Assembly: GCA_021787595.1 (NCBI GenBank) | Contig: JAJYLQ010000026.1 | Span: 1 to 46,554, forward strand | Source of the DNA: Chloroflexota bacterium | GTDB lineage: Bacteria > Chloroflexota > Anaerolineae > Anaerolineales > Villigracilaceae | Reading direction: 5' to 3' | DNA length: 46,554 nucleotides | In this document: one piece after another, positions 25,622 through 33,220 of the stretch | How the letters are laid out: every line of letters starts with the position of its first letter | Numbering within the stretch: the first letter of the stretch is position 1 | Notes under the pieces: generated by a model | What the model saw: the letters and a program-made list of their open reading frames with translations, nothing else | Database searches by the model: none | What the model was told of the DNA's origin: nothing | Translations under genes and position numbers: made by a program

Positions 25622-26848
25622 GGTGACACCACCCTTAACCGTGGTGGAGGCTGAAAAGGCTTGCAAAAAGTAGGGTTCATAGGCAAAATCCAGGGACACC
25701 ACTCCACCGGATAAGCCAATGAACCCACGAGAGATATTTTGCCCCAATCTTGACTGTCCCGCAAGAGGCCAGGTAGACAAAGGAAACCTCCATGTTCACA
25801 GCCAGAAAGAAGAGCGCTATCTCTGCGAAGAGTGCGGGAAGACCTTTGTGACCAGCAAAGGGTCGGTCTTTTATCGGTTGCACATTGATCCGCAGATGCT
25901 GATCTGGGTGTTGATCTTGCTGGCCTATGGGTGTCCGGTGCAGGCGATCGTCAAGGCGTTTGGCTTGGATGAGCGCACGGTGAGACGGTGGCATGGGTTG
26001 GAAGGGAAGCATTGTCAGAGTGTGCATGAGCAACTGGTGGAGAAGAGTCGGCAGGATTTGCAGCAGGTGCAGGCAGACGAGATCAAGGTGAAGGCACAGA
26101 AAGGGACCTACTGGATGGCCTTAGCGATGGTGGTGAAGAGCCGGTTGTGGCTGGCTGGCGTGGTCAGTCCTCGACGGGATCTGGAATTGATCCAGGCTCT
26201 GGTGGACAAAGTGTGCGACATCGCGCGTCCGCTGCCACTGCTGTTGGCGGTGGATGGGTTGGCCAGTTACGTGACGGCTTTTCGGCAGGCCTTTCGCAGT
26301 GCCTTGCCCCGGCGGAACGGGGAAATGGGAAGGCCTCAGCTGGTTGCCTGGCCAGATATCGCCATCGTGCAGGTCGTCAAGCAGCACGTGGAGGGTATCT
26401 TGAAGGTGGAGCGGCGTATCGTGCAGGGCAGTCAGAAGAGTATCACCGATCTGATCCATGCCACTCAGAATGGGCAGGGCACCATCAATACCGCCTTCAT
26501 CAAGCGCCTCAACGCCACCTTCCGGATGCACCTGAATAACCTGGTCCGGCGTACCCGCACCCTGGCACATCGCCCTGAAACCCTGGTCGCAGGCATGTAC
26601 CTTTCTGGCTGTCTCTATAACTTTTGTGATTTCCATCATAGCCTGCGTCTAAAACTCTCCGTCGGTTCTCATGGCTATCATTGGGTCCAGCGCACTCCAG
26701 CGATCACGGCTGGATTGACTGACCACCCATGGACTTATGCCGAATTGTTTGCCTACAAGGTCCCGCCGCCTCGCTGGCAGCCCCCTGTCCAGCGGGGTAG
26801 ACCTTCCCAAGCTACCCTTCAGCTCATCCAAAAGTGGGTGGTATGACC
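25622..26848 (+). mobile_element. IS1-like insertion sequence
   Basis: A single-gene insertion sequence of about 1.2 kb. The ends are a 13-bp imperfect inverted repeat, 25622-25634 against 26836-26848, 11 of 13 matching, with CACC-rich outer bases. The transposase stop lies inside the right repeat. No convincing target duplication is visible next to the ends, so the exact boundaries are uncertain by a few bases. Confidence 0.75.
25719..26846 (+). CDS. IS1-family-like DDE transposase, catalytic Glu replaced by Lys
   Basis: A 375-residue transposase. The N-terminus has a zinc finger (CPNLDCPARG then CEECGKTF), a helix-turn-helix follows (QAIVKAFGLDERTVRRWHG), then an RNase H-like core. Asp120 (QADEIK) and Asp179 (LLAVDGLASY) fit the first two catalytic acids. 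The third should be the Glu in the usual IERLN motif, but here it reads FIKRLNATFR with Lys262. The change GAG to AAG is a single transition. The frame is otherwise full length, so the copy is probably inactive though recent. IS1 placement is by motif memory only. Confidence 0.88.
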   Translation: MNPREIFCPNLDCPARGQVDKGNLHVHSQKEERYLCEECGKTFVTSKGSVFYRLHIDPQMLIWVLILLAYGCPVQAIVKAFGLDERTVRRWHGLEGKHCQSVHEQLVEKSRQDLQQVQADEIKVKAQKGTYWMALAMVVKSRLWLAGVVSPRRDLELIQALVDKVCDIARPLPLLLAVDGLASYVTAFRQAFRSALPRRNGEMGRPQLVAWPDIAIVQVVKQHVEGILKVERRIVQGSQKSITDLIHATQNGQGTINTAFIKRLNATFRMHLNNLVRRTRTLAHRPETLVAGMYLSGCLYNFCDFHHSLRLKLSVGSHGYHWVQRTPAITAGLTDHPWTYAELFAYKVPPPRWQPPVQRGRPSQATLQLIQKWVV

Positions 26849-26873
26849 ACAGTTAAATGCGGCCTCACCAGAT

Positions 26874-27803
26874 TTATTCGAGTAGAAACTTTCGCATCTC
26901 TTCGTAGACGAGTTCTTCATGTTTGATAAAACAATGATGGTGTCCCTGTGGAATTTCGATGATCACAGCATGTGGAACAGCCTGGTGAAATTGTTCAATG
27001 TTCTCCCTGATATTGGCGTTAACGGCTGTTTCAAAGTGATTCAAGACCTGGGCTTTTTGTTCTCTGGTCATCCAGTCATCTGAAATGTTATAGATGCCCT
27101 TGGAAAGGGCGTAAAAGCTCGACGTGGACGCCTGTATTTTTGAAAACTCGTGCACATAATTGGTCAATGTGTCCATCAACTCCTTGTTAATTGCGTCGCT
27201 TGTTTTGTCAACGACCTTTCCCTCCGAGGATTTCATGATCTCATGTCGGGTCTGTTCTTCCATTGCTTCTGTCCAAATTGCTGCAAAATAAGGAAATGCT
27301 CTTTTCATGGCGGCGAAGTAATCTTCCTCAGAATAATAATCAACACCCAATCCTGGCGATTGGATTTGTCTCAGAGGACTCTTTGCCACCATGTTTTTAT
27401 AAGATGCCGAAGTGCGATCATAAGCAGCATCTAGAAATACCAGCTTGAGTACTCGTTCTGGATATAATGCAGAAAAATGGGTAAGTTCTATACTTGCGAA
27501 GGAATGCCCTGCCAGGATTACTTTCTCGATCCCAAGTATATCCAGGAATTGACGGATATCTCCTGTCAGGGTGTCGACATCATAACCTGTGTCGGGATGA
27601 TCCGATTCTCCGTGGCCTCGACGGGTCAATGCCATTACATGAAATTTATCGGCAAAGCGCGGGGCGAGATGGTCAAAGGTGTGCGCGTTGCATCCCATGC
27701 CCGCCAGAAACAGAAGCACATCGCCGCTTCCGCCCCAATCGAGATAATGCAATTTGATTCCGTTTACGCTTACAAAGTCGCTTTTGTGCGGGGACTTATC
27801 CAT
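26874..27803 (-). CDS. Alpha/beta hydrolase
   Basis: A 309-residue hydrolase of the alpha/beta fold. The oxyanion segment is LAGMGCNAHTFDHLAPRF, then RRGHGESDHP. The nucleophile elbow is GHSFA with Ser101, in which Ala replaces the second Gly of GxSxG. The catalytic His is likely in the C-terminal PQGHHHCFIKHEE. No signal peptide. AAAGGAG precedes the ATG. Composition is more AT-rich than the core genes and it abuts the IS element, so recent acquisition is plausible. Substrate cannot be told. Confidence 0.9.
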   Translation of the reverse strand: MDKSPHKSDFVSVNGIKLHYLDWGGSGDVLLFLAGMGCNAHTFDHLAPRFADKFHVMALTRRGHGESDHPDTGYDVDTLTGDIRQFLDILGIEKVILAGHSFASIELTHFSALYPERVLKLVFLDAAYDRTSASYKNMVAKSPLRQIQSPGLGVDYYSEEDYFAAMKRAFPYFAAIWTEAMEEQTRHEIMKSSEGKVVDKTSDAINKELMDTLTNYVHEFSKIQASTSSFYALSKGIYNISDDWMTREQKAQVLNHFETAVNANIRENIEQFHQAVPHAVIIEIPQGHHHCFIKHEELVYEEMRKFLLE

Positions 27804-27927
27804 TTTTCTCCTTTATGAGAGCCAGCCACCAATCGGTTTTGGAAGTGAATAATTCCTTTGCATTCTACGACTCCTGTTTTACGAGAAAAAGTATTATTGA
27901 TAACCAAACGAACGTGCATTTTGGGCG

Positions 27928-27956
27928 TTGAAAATTCCCCTGAAATTCTGTACAAT
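27928..27956 (+). promoter_or_regulatory. Orphan sigma-70-type promoter
   Basis: TTGAAA (27928-27933), 17 nt, TACAAT (27951-27956), five of six matches in each hexamer. No open frame of any size follows; instead a terminator begins about 26 bases downstream. Confidence 0.65.
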
Positions 27957-27962
27957 GAAAAA

Positions 27963-28013
27963 GTAGAACGTTTTAAGAATTAAAAATCTGCCTGATGAAA
28001 GGCAGATTTTTAT
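27963..28013 (+). ncRNA. Candidate short RNA of about 50 nt
   Basis: The segment between the predicted start site of the orphan promoter and the end of the following terminator. It would consist of an AU-rich head of about 19 nt and one strong 12-bp hairpin. No known RNA family is recognised. It could equally be a decayed leader or a chance pairing of promoter and terminator. Confidence 0.3.
27982..28011. terminator. Bidirectional Rho-independent terminator
   Basis: A perfect 12-bp stem (27982-27993 with 28000-28011) with loop GATGAA, an A tract on the left and a T tract on the right. It can end the ClbS/DfsB-like gene on the minus strand and anything transcribed from the orphan promoter on the plus strand. 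Confidence 0.88.
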
Positions 28014-28099
28014 TCCCCGCGGAACAAAACTTTCCCGCCGCCCTTCGATTTCGCTCAGGGTTCAACGGGAGATACTGAACACTGATTACCGATTACTAC

Positions 28100-28606
28100 C
28101 TACTGCATTCTGCCTTGCTGTTTTGACCATACAAGCAATTTATCATAATGTTCCTGGTGATGGTCATACGATGCGATGAGAATGAAGGCAAGCGAATAAC
28201 CTTTCAGCCAGGGATATTGATCTCCGTTCAGCAAGTCTGCTTCTGGAACCTTATTGCCTAATTCCAGTAATCGCTGAAATCCATCTTTCCAATTCTGATG
28301 AACTTTTGACCACGGCTGTTCGTGATAATTTTTGTAAATCCAGCTGTTTGACTTGTCGGCGCTCTCTTCCCAATCCTCGCCCACTTCCGCGACCCACGTG
28401 GGAAACTTTGGTTCTTTATCGAGCACGGCGGATTCCATCCGCGCGGAGGAAATTTGCTGCCATGCCCATAAATGTATCATCACATCTTTGGTAGTCCACT
28501 CGCCAAGAGTATACAAGTCAGCAATTTGTTCATCGCCCGCGAGCAATTCTTCCCAGTTATTGAATTGCTCTCTCAGCGCAGCAAGGATATGTCCCTTCAT
28601 GTTCAT
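28100..28606 (-). CDS. ClbS/DfsB-like four-helix-bundle protein
   Basis: A 168-residue protein resembling the ClbS/DfsB (DUF1706) branch of the DinB superfamily. Features are LGEWTTKDVMIHLWAWQQISS with the first metal-type His, WSKVHQNWKDGFQRLLEL, and the C-terminal IASYDHHQEHYDKLL. ClbS protects against colibactin by hydrolysing its cyclopropane; most relatives are uncharacterised. GGAGAG lies upstream of the first ATG. It is AT-rich like its hydrolase neighbour and closed by the bidirectional terminator. Confidence 0.82.
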   Translation of the reverse strand: MNMKGHILAALREQFNNWEELLAGDEQIADLYTLGEWTTKDVMIHLWAWQQISSARMESAVLDKEPKFPTWVAEVGEDWEESADKSNSWIYKNYHEQPWSKVHQNWKDGFQRLLELGNKVPEADLLNGDQYPWLKGYSLAFILIASYDHHQEHYDKLLVWSKQQGRMQ

Positions 28607-28639
28607 GATTGCTCTCCATCAAACTCTGAGTTACAAAAA

Positions 28640-28678
28640 CTCCCGCTGACCCTTCGACTTCGCTCAGGGTGGCGGGAG
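28640..28678. repeat. Dispersed CTTCG-CTCAGG hairpin repeat
   Basis: CTCCCGC (28640-28646) pairs with GCGGGAG (28672-28678) and ACCCT (28649-28653) with AGGGT (28666-28670). A close relative with CTTCGATTTCGCTCAGG lies near 28041-28061. This is one of the widespread intergenic palindromes; here it sits between lipA and the ClbS-like gene. Confidence 0.7.
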
Positions 28679-28700
28679 ACTTCTTACTTCTTTCTTCTCA

Positions 28701-29645
28701 CTATTCTCTATTCTCTCCGTATAACTTTCGATGCACGATGCTCAACGCCCGTACCTGTTCCGCGGCGTGATACGACGATCTCACCAGCGGCGCGGACTCG
28801 ACCCATTTGAATCCAATTTCCAAACCGTAACGTTTGAGTTCGGCAAATTCTTCGAGTGTGTAATAACGGTCCATCGGCAAATGCTTTTTGCTTGGCTGCA
28901 AATATTGGCCGATGGTCAGAATGTCCACGCCCCACGAGCGCTGGTCGCGCATCACAGCTTTGACCTCGTCCATCGTTTCGCCGAGTCCGACCATGATGCC
29001 CGACTTGGTCAACACATCGGGGTCGAGTTTCTTAGCGTTCGACAAAGTGGCCGCGGCCCAATCGTAATTATCCTGCGGCTGGACCTGTTTGAATAATCTC
29101 TGCACGGTTTCCACATTGTGATTCAAAATCTCGGGCCGCGCGTCCATCACGATCTTCAACGCTTCGAGCGAGCCTTTGAAATCGGGGATCAAAACTTCAA
29201 TCGAGCAGCCGGGCAGCACTTCGCGAATGCGGCGGATCACCATTGCGAAAATCGGCGAGCCTCCATCACGGCGGTCGTCGCGATTTACAGACGTAATGAC
29301 CGTGTGTTTCAAATTCATGGACTTCACGGCCTGCGCCACGCGCTCGGCTTCGCCCCAATCCATCAGCGCCGGCTTGCCATGTTTGATGTCGCAGAAGCCG
29401 CACGTGCGCGTGCAAACATCGCCGAGCATCAGGAACGTCGCCGTGCCGGAGCCCCAGCATTCGCCCATGTTCGGGCACATGGCTTCTTCGCAAACGGTGT
29501 GCAGTTCTTTCGAACGCATCAACATTTGGAGTCGTTGATATGTTTCGCCAGACGGTGCGCGCACCTTGATCCACTCCGGGCGGCGCAGCAGGCGGGACTC
29601 TAAAACGTCAGGGTTGACTCGATCTCGTGTGGGGGTAACAGTCAT
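28701..29645 (-). CDS. lipA: Lipoyl synthase
   Basis: A 314-residue radical-SAM enzyme that inserts two sulfurs into octanoyl groups on lipoyl domains. The auxiliary cluster ligands are in [12 protein letters not shown], the radical-SAM CxxxCxxC is CTRTCGFC, and the C-terminal RSSYHA supplies the Ser ligand. Length is typical. I start at the ATG at 29645 ([10 protein letters not shown]); the open frame reaches back to 29711 without a ribosome site. lipB is not in the window. Confidence 0.97.
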   Translation of the reverse strand: MTVTPTRDRVNPDVLESRLLRRPEWIKVRAPSGETYQRLQMLMRSKELHTVCEEAMCPNMGECWGSGTATFLMLGDVCTRTCGFCDIKHGKPALMDWGEAERVAQAVKSMNLKHTVITSVNRDDRRDGGSPIFAMVIRRIREVLPGCSIEVLIPDFKGSLEALKIVMDARPEILNHNVETVQRLFKQVQPQDNYDWAAATLSNAKKLDPDVLTKSGIMVGLGETMDEVKAVMRDQRSWGVDILTIGQYLQPSKKHLPMDRYYTLEEFAELKRYGLEIGFKWVESAPLVRSSYHAAEQVRALSIVHRKLYGENRE

Positions 29646-29652
29646 AAGTTTC

Positions 29653-29658
29653 AGTATA
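29653..29658 (-). promoter_or_regulatory. Putative -10 box of lipA, seven bases from the ATG
   Basis: TATACT on the minus strand is followed by GAAACTT and the lipA ATG. No Shine-Dalgarno sequence is present. It predicts a leaderless mRNA; the -35 region is weak. Confidence 0.5.
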
Positions 29659-29711
29659 TCATGTGGTTGCGAGAAGTGGCGCTTTAGCGCCAAACGCCCT
29701 CGCGCTGACAT

Positions 29712-31076
29712 CTATAATTTTCGGACTTTCAATCTCAGGCCCTTGACCTCGACAACTTCAACGTGGTCGCCCTTACCGATCGTTCCGGATCCGGGAGCGG
29801 GTTCCGCTGTCCAAAGCTCGGACCCAACGAGGACCTGTCCCGTTAAACCGAAATCCGTTTTGGCGAATCCCGTTTTCCCGATGACGGCTTCGACGCCCAT
29901 CTGAATCGGCGCGTGCCGGACGCGCAAAGCAAAACTGACAATCGCCGCGAACAATAATCCGATGGCGATGCCAACGCCGACAACCAGCGGCACCGACACG
30001 TGTTCGAATTGCGGTACGCCGGGCGAATTGAACAACACCAACGCGCCGACAATGAATGACCCAACACCTGCTGCGGTCAGCGCGCCATGCGTGGCCGCTT
30101 TGATATCGAGGATGAACAATACAAACGCGACGCCCATGAAGATTAGGCCGAACCAATTGACCGGCAAAAGACCCAATCCGTAAATTGCCAGCGCGAGGCA
30201 TACCACACCGATGAAACCAGAAACCCATGTGCCGGGATGTGATAATTCGATCTGCAATGCAAGCACACCGACCGATAGCAAAATGAACACGATATTTGAA
30301 TCGGTCAGAATGAGCAGAAGCTGCTCAATGAGGGTCATATCAAGATTTTCGGTTGTGGCATTGGATGTGTGAAGTGTATGCACGCCATCGGGCATGGTCA
30401 CCTGAAAACCATCCAGTTGTTTGAGAACATCGTTCATGTCGGTGGCAGTGAAATCAATCAGGTGAGCTTGAAGCGCTTCACTCGCGGAGACTGCTTTGGC
30501 GTTGTCAATCATGTCCTGCGCGAGTTGCGTCGCCGCCGCACCGCGCCGTTCGACCAATGGCCTAATTGTGGCTTTCATGATTTCTTTTTGTTTTGTTGCA
30601 AGCGTCGTGTCCAGGTTTTGACCGCTGGCGTCAATCGGGCTGGATGCGCCGATGGCCGCTTCCGGTGCCATGGCCGATACTTCCGCTGCCATCGTGATCA
30701 ACGCGCCCGCGCTGCCCGCCATCGCGCCGTTGGGCGCAACATAAATCACCACTGGAACCGTGCTGGCGCGAATGGCCTGGATGATGTTATCCATGCTTTG
30801 CAGATCGCCGCCGGGTGTTTGAAGCTGGATGATCAGAGCTTCCGCATTTCGCTGTTCGACAATACTGATACCGCGCTGAAAATATTCCTGCATGGCAGGC
30901 TCGATCGTGCCGTTTGCATTCATGATGAGAATCAGCGGCTGCGCTGCTGGCATCACGCCAGCAGCATGGCGTACGGACGGCACGAAACCGTCCGGCTGGT
31001 GGGTTTGTGCGTAAACGGTCTGAAAAGCGAGCAGGGCCATCGCCGCAAAGACCAGTAAAAATCCAAGGCGTTTCAT
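29712..31076 (-). CDS. NfeD-type membrane serine protease
   Basis: A 454-residue ClpP-class protease of the long NfeD family. A signal peptide (about 1-23, ending VYAQ) leads to a protease domain with the nucleophile Ser in NGAMAGSAGALI and the probable Lys in TTLATKQKEIMK. Then come about five membrane helices (about 250-385) and a C-terminal OB-fold (GKTGFAKTDFGLTGQVLVG to VEGLRL-like VEVKGLRLKV). Such proteins cleave membrane proteins such as stomatin partners; no stomatin gene is adjacent. GGAGG precedes the ATG, and a TATAAT lies at 31094-31099. Confidence 0.93.
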   Translation of the reverse strand: MKRLGFLLVFAAMALLAFQTVYAQTHQPDGFVPSVRHAAGVMPAAQPLILIMNANGTIEPAMQEYFQRGISIVEQRNAEALIIQLQTPGGDLQSMDNIIQAIRASTVPVVIYVAPNGAMAGSAGALITMAAEVSAMAPEAAIGASSPIDASGQNLDTTLATKQKEIMKATIRPLVERRGAAATQLAQDMIDNAKAVSASEALQAHLIDFTATDMNDVLKQLDGFQVTMPDGVHTLHTSNATTENLDMTLIEQLLLILTDSNIVFILLSVGVLALQIELSHPGTWVSGFIGVVCLALAIYGLGLLPVNWFGLIFMGVAFVLFILDIKAATHGALTAAGVGSFIVGALVLFNSPGVPQFEHVSVPLVVGVGIAIGLLFAAIVSFALRVRHAPIQMGVEAVIGKTGFAKTDFGLTGQVLVGSELWTAEPAPGSGTIGKGDHVEVVEVKGLRLKVRKL

Positions 31077-31161
31077 ACGTGCCTCCGCTAATGATTATAT
31101 CCCCGTTGTGTTGATATCAAAATTGCGGCTCTCTAGGGCTTGCCGTGGTGCGCTGGCAGCC

Positions 31162-31188
31162 GTAGGTCAAATTGCCAATTTGACCTAC
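31162..31188. repeat. Perfect 27-bp palindrome
   Basis: A 13-nt arm (31162-31174) and its exact complement (31176-31188) around a single C. It lies between the NfeD and YbaK-like genes, in sequence that otherwise holds nothing recognisable. Such GTAGGTCAAATTG palindromes look like another dispersed intergenic repeat. Confidence 0.7.
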
Positions 31189-31293
31189 ATCATGCCGCAA
31201 GCATGAGTGTGAATCCAAATGCGCCGCAGACAAAATCAAAACATCCAACGCTATCCCATGACGGGCTTCTTTGGCCCACTGTCTAGGCGCCCT

Positions 31294-31761
31294 CTAAACG
31301 AGTTGAACGATTTCGGCGTCATTCAGGCCGCGCTGCAGATCGGCGCTTTTGAGGATGATGCCTATATTGCGGATTCCCGACCCGATGGAAATTTCCTCCT
31401 CTTTCAACACGCTCGGGTCGATCAGGACTTTGAGCGGGCGCGCCAACCCGAACGGACTCACCGTCCCGATGCGGTATCCCGTGACTTCCAACACTTCATC
31501 TTCGCTCGCCATTGTCAGGCGAGACTGGCCAAGATGCTGGCGAAGTTTCTTCCACGAGATTTGTGCTGGCCCCGCGACCAACGCCATGATGAATTCACCC
31601 TCGCCGATCCGAAACACAATACTGCGGACGACTTGTTCCGGCCGCTGACCGCGTTCTTGCGCGGCCTGTTCCAATGAAGTGACTTGTCCCGCGTGGCGAA
31701 ACACGCGGTGTGGGATTCCAAGTTTTTCTAAAGCAATGCTGACGGGAGGTTGATTTTCCAT
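31294..31761 (-). CDS. YbaK/EbsC-type aminoacyl-tRNA deacylase
   Basis: A 155-residue protein of the YbaK/ProX editing family, which hydrolyses mischarged aminoacyl-tRNA (often Cys- or Ala-tRNA-Pro). The pattern includes [32 protein letters not shown] and the closing [17 protein letters not shown]. The length is usual. TATAAA lies five bases before the ATG on the minus strand, suggesting a very short or absent leader. The start sits beside a dispersed repeat. Confidence 0.9.
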   Translation of the reverse strand: MENQPPVSIALEKLGIPHRVFRHAGQVTSLEQAAQERGQRPEQVVRSIVFRIGEGEFIMALVAGPAQISWKKLRQHLGQSRLTMASEDEVLEVTGYRIGTVSPFGLARPLKVLIDPSVLKEEEISIGSGIRNIGIILKSADLQRGLNDAEIVQLV

Positions 31762-31771
31762 AGCTTTTTAT

Positions 31772-31793
31772 ATGTCATTGCTCGCAATGACAT
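31772..31793. repeat. Perfect GTCATTG/CAATGAC inverted repeat
   Basis: ATGTCATTG (31772-31780) and CAATGACAT (31785-31793) around CTCG. It is a minimal copy of the GTCATTGCGAG-type repeat that also occurs at 11302-11420. It separates the YbaK-like gene from nth. Confidence 0.75.
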
Positions 31794-31794
31794 C

Positions 31795-32463
31795 CTAATA
31801 TTTTGTCTTCGGCTCGTAATCACACAACCCGGTGATTGGACACTTTGGGCAATCCGGTTTTTGTGCGTGACACACTTCGCGTCCCAGGCGGATCAGATTC
31901 AAATGCGCGGCGTAATAGGTTTCGGGCGGAAATAATTTTTCGAGATGCGGATGCGCCTGCTCGACGGTCATCTTTTCCGGGCGCAGACCGATGCGACCCG
32001 TAACGCGATAAATGTGTGTGTCCACTGGAAATGCGGGACGATTGAGCGAGAAGCATAAAACAATCGCCGCTGTCTTCGGGCCGACACCGTTGAACTTCAT
32101 CAGCCAGGCGCGCGCTTCTTCGAGCGGTAAATCTTTTAGAAACCATAAATCCAGATTGCCGCGTTCTTTCGTGATCTCTCGCAAAACCTTTTGGATGCGC
32201 GGACCTTTTTGATTCGCCAGTCCCGCCGGGCGAATGGCATTGATCACATCTCTTGTTTTTGCATCGCGCACGGCTTTCCACGTTGGGAATTTGGTGCGCA
32301 AGGCATTGAAGGCGCGGTCCCGGTTTGTATCGTTTGTGTTTTGGGAAAGGACCGTGGAAACCAATTCGTCAATCGGCGGCATTGGATTGCGCCAGGTTGG
32401 ATTTCCGAATATTTCCAAGAGTTTCTCGTGGATCTTGATGGCGCGTTTGGAAAGATTAGGCAT
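31795..32463 (-). CDS. nth: Endonuclease III-like DNA glycosylase
   Basis: A 222-residue HhH-GPD base-excision glycosylase. It has the helix-hairpin-helix with catalytic Lys in NGVGPKTAAIVL, the catalytic Asp in FPVDTHIYRV and a C-terminal 4Fe-4S motif CHAQKPDCPKCPITGLC (C-x6-C-x2-C-x5-C). I start at the ATG at 32463 (MPNLSKRAIKIHEKLLEIFG), because a consensus TATAAT lies seven bases upstream and the longer frame reads through promoter sequence. It removes oxidised pyrimidines and cleaves the site. A degraded relative of its first 25 codons is found at 33122-33220. Confidence 0.95.
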   Translation of the reverse strand: MPNLSKRAIKIHEKLLEIFGNPTWRNPMPPIDELVSTVLSQNTNDTNRDRAFNALRTKFPTWKAVRDAKTRDVINAIRPAGLANQKGPRIQKVLREITKERGNLDLWFLKDLPLEEARAWLMKFNGVGPKTAAIVLCFSLNRPAFPVDTHIYRVTGRIGLRPEKMTVEQAHPHLEKLFPPETYYAAHLNLIRLGREVCHAQKPDCPKCPITGLCDYEPKTKY

Positions 32464-32470
32464 GAACGCA

Positions 32471-32476
32471 ATTATA
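32471..32476 (-). promoter_or_regulatory. Consensus -10 box of nth, seven bases from the ATG
   Basis: TATAAT on the minus strand is followed by TGCGTTC and the nth ATG. This predicts a leaderless transcript. The divergent DUF4160 promoter starts only 30 bp away. Confidence 0.6.
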
Positions 32477-32506
32477 TGCGGGAGATCATTGAATACAAGG
32501 CTTTGC

Positions 32507-32535
32507 TTGACGTTCAATGCGGAAATGTTTATACT
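32507..32535 (+). promoter_or_regulatory. Promoter of the DUF4160-DUF2442 pair
   Basis: TTGACG (32507-32512), 17 nt, TATACT (32530-32535). The first in-frame ATG codons follow at 32540 and 32546, so the leader is absent or a few bases long. Confidence 0.7.
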
Positions 32536-32539
32536 GAAA

Positions 32540-32805
32540 ATGATCATGCCCACAATCTCGATCTTCGATGGCATCAAAATTTCCATGTTCTATCGTGAGC
32601 ATCAGCCGCCGCACTTTCATGCTGAACGCGGCGATGAAAAGCAGAGGTCGGCATTGATCCGATTATGATCCTTGAGGGAACATTGTCCCGCACAACGCGT
32701 TCTAAAGTATTCGAGTGGGCCGCGATCCATCAGGCGGAATTGCGCGCCAACTGGGAACTGGCGCGTGCTGGCTTGCCTCTACATTCGATTGAGCCGCTGG
32801 ATTAA
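32540..32805 (+). pseudogene. DUF4160 family gene with one frameshift
   Basis: The frame from ATG 32540 (or 32546) reads MPTISIFDGIKISMFYREHQ and PPHFHAERGDEK, the start of a DUF4160 protein, and then stops at 32666-32668. The rest of the family pattern continues in the -1 frame: AEVGIDPIMILEGTLS, then ELRANWELARAGLPLHSIEP, ending at 32803-32805. One base is missing at the GAAAAGC run near 32637-32643. Total length fits an 88-residue protein once corrected. DUF4160 genes are often paired with DUF2442 genes in toxin-antitoxin-like modules. A sequencing error or a programmed -1 shift cannot be excluded. Confidence 0.85.
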
Positions 32806-32819
32806 CGGAGTTGGCCGTT

Positions 32820-33086
32820 ATGATTATTCACGTTATGGGATTAAAAGTTGTTGGCGAATATTCGCTTGACCTTACTTTTGATAATGGCGTTCGCAAGCGC
32901 GTCAATTTGCGACACGAACTTTACGGTCCGATCTTTGAACCGTTGCGTGATCCTGCTTACTTTGCAAAAGCCTACATTGATCCCAACTCGCGCACCGTAA
33001 CCTGGCCCAATAGCGCGGACTTTGCCCCGGACTTTCTATATCAACTGGAATCTGAAGAGGTGCCAGCATCCCCTGCTGCCGGGTGA
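32820..33086 (+). CDS. DUF2442 family protein
   Basis: An 88-residue protein of the DUF2442 type: VVGEYSLDLTFDNGVRKRVN, then GPIFEPLRDPAYFAKAYIDP and VTWPNSADFAPDFLY. Members are small, beta-rich and commonly encoded next to DUF4160, where they are viewed as the antitoxin or DNA-binding half of a TA-like module. GGAG nine bases before ATG 32820 decides the start. It is intact although its partner is frameshifted. Confidence 0.88.
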   Translation: MIIHVMGLKVVGEYSLDLTFDNGVRKRVNLRHELYGPIFEPLRDPAYFAKAYIDPNSRTVTWPNSADFAPDFLYQLESEEVPASPAAG

Positions 33087-33121
33087 TTTTAAGGGCAGAC
33101 TTTTTCAGATCACTTATATTG

Positions 33122-33220
33122 CTATTCAAGGTAGGGGTGGATTATGCGCGTTGGTTCGCCGAAGACTTCCAAAAGTTTCTCGCGGATTTTGAGTGCGCGC
33201 CTGGAAAGATCTTTCGCCAT
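33122..33220 (-). pseudogene. Remnant of the 5' end of a second nth-like gene
   Basis: The minus-strand frame from ATG 33220 reads MAKDLSRRALKIREKLLEVF and GEPTR before ending at a TAG at 33122-33124. The first 25 residues match the start of the intact nth product (MPNLSKRAIKIHEKLLEIFG), with nucleotide similarity clear but far from perfect. The rest of the gene is missing and the DUF2442 gene begins where it should continue. So it is a truncated, diverged paralogue rather than a fresh duplicate. Its ATG overlaps the stop of the nucleotidyltransferase gene. Confidence 0.8.

Noticed and set aside
25600-26870. Target-site duplication flanking the IS1-like element
   Set aside because: The 8-9 bp outside each inverted repeat do not match convincingly, so no duplication is claimed.
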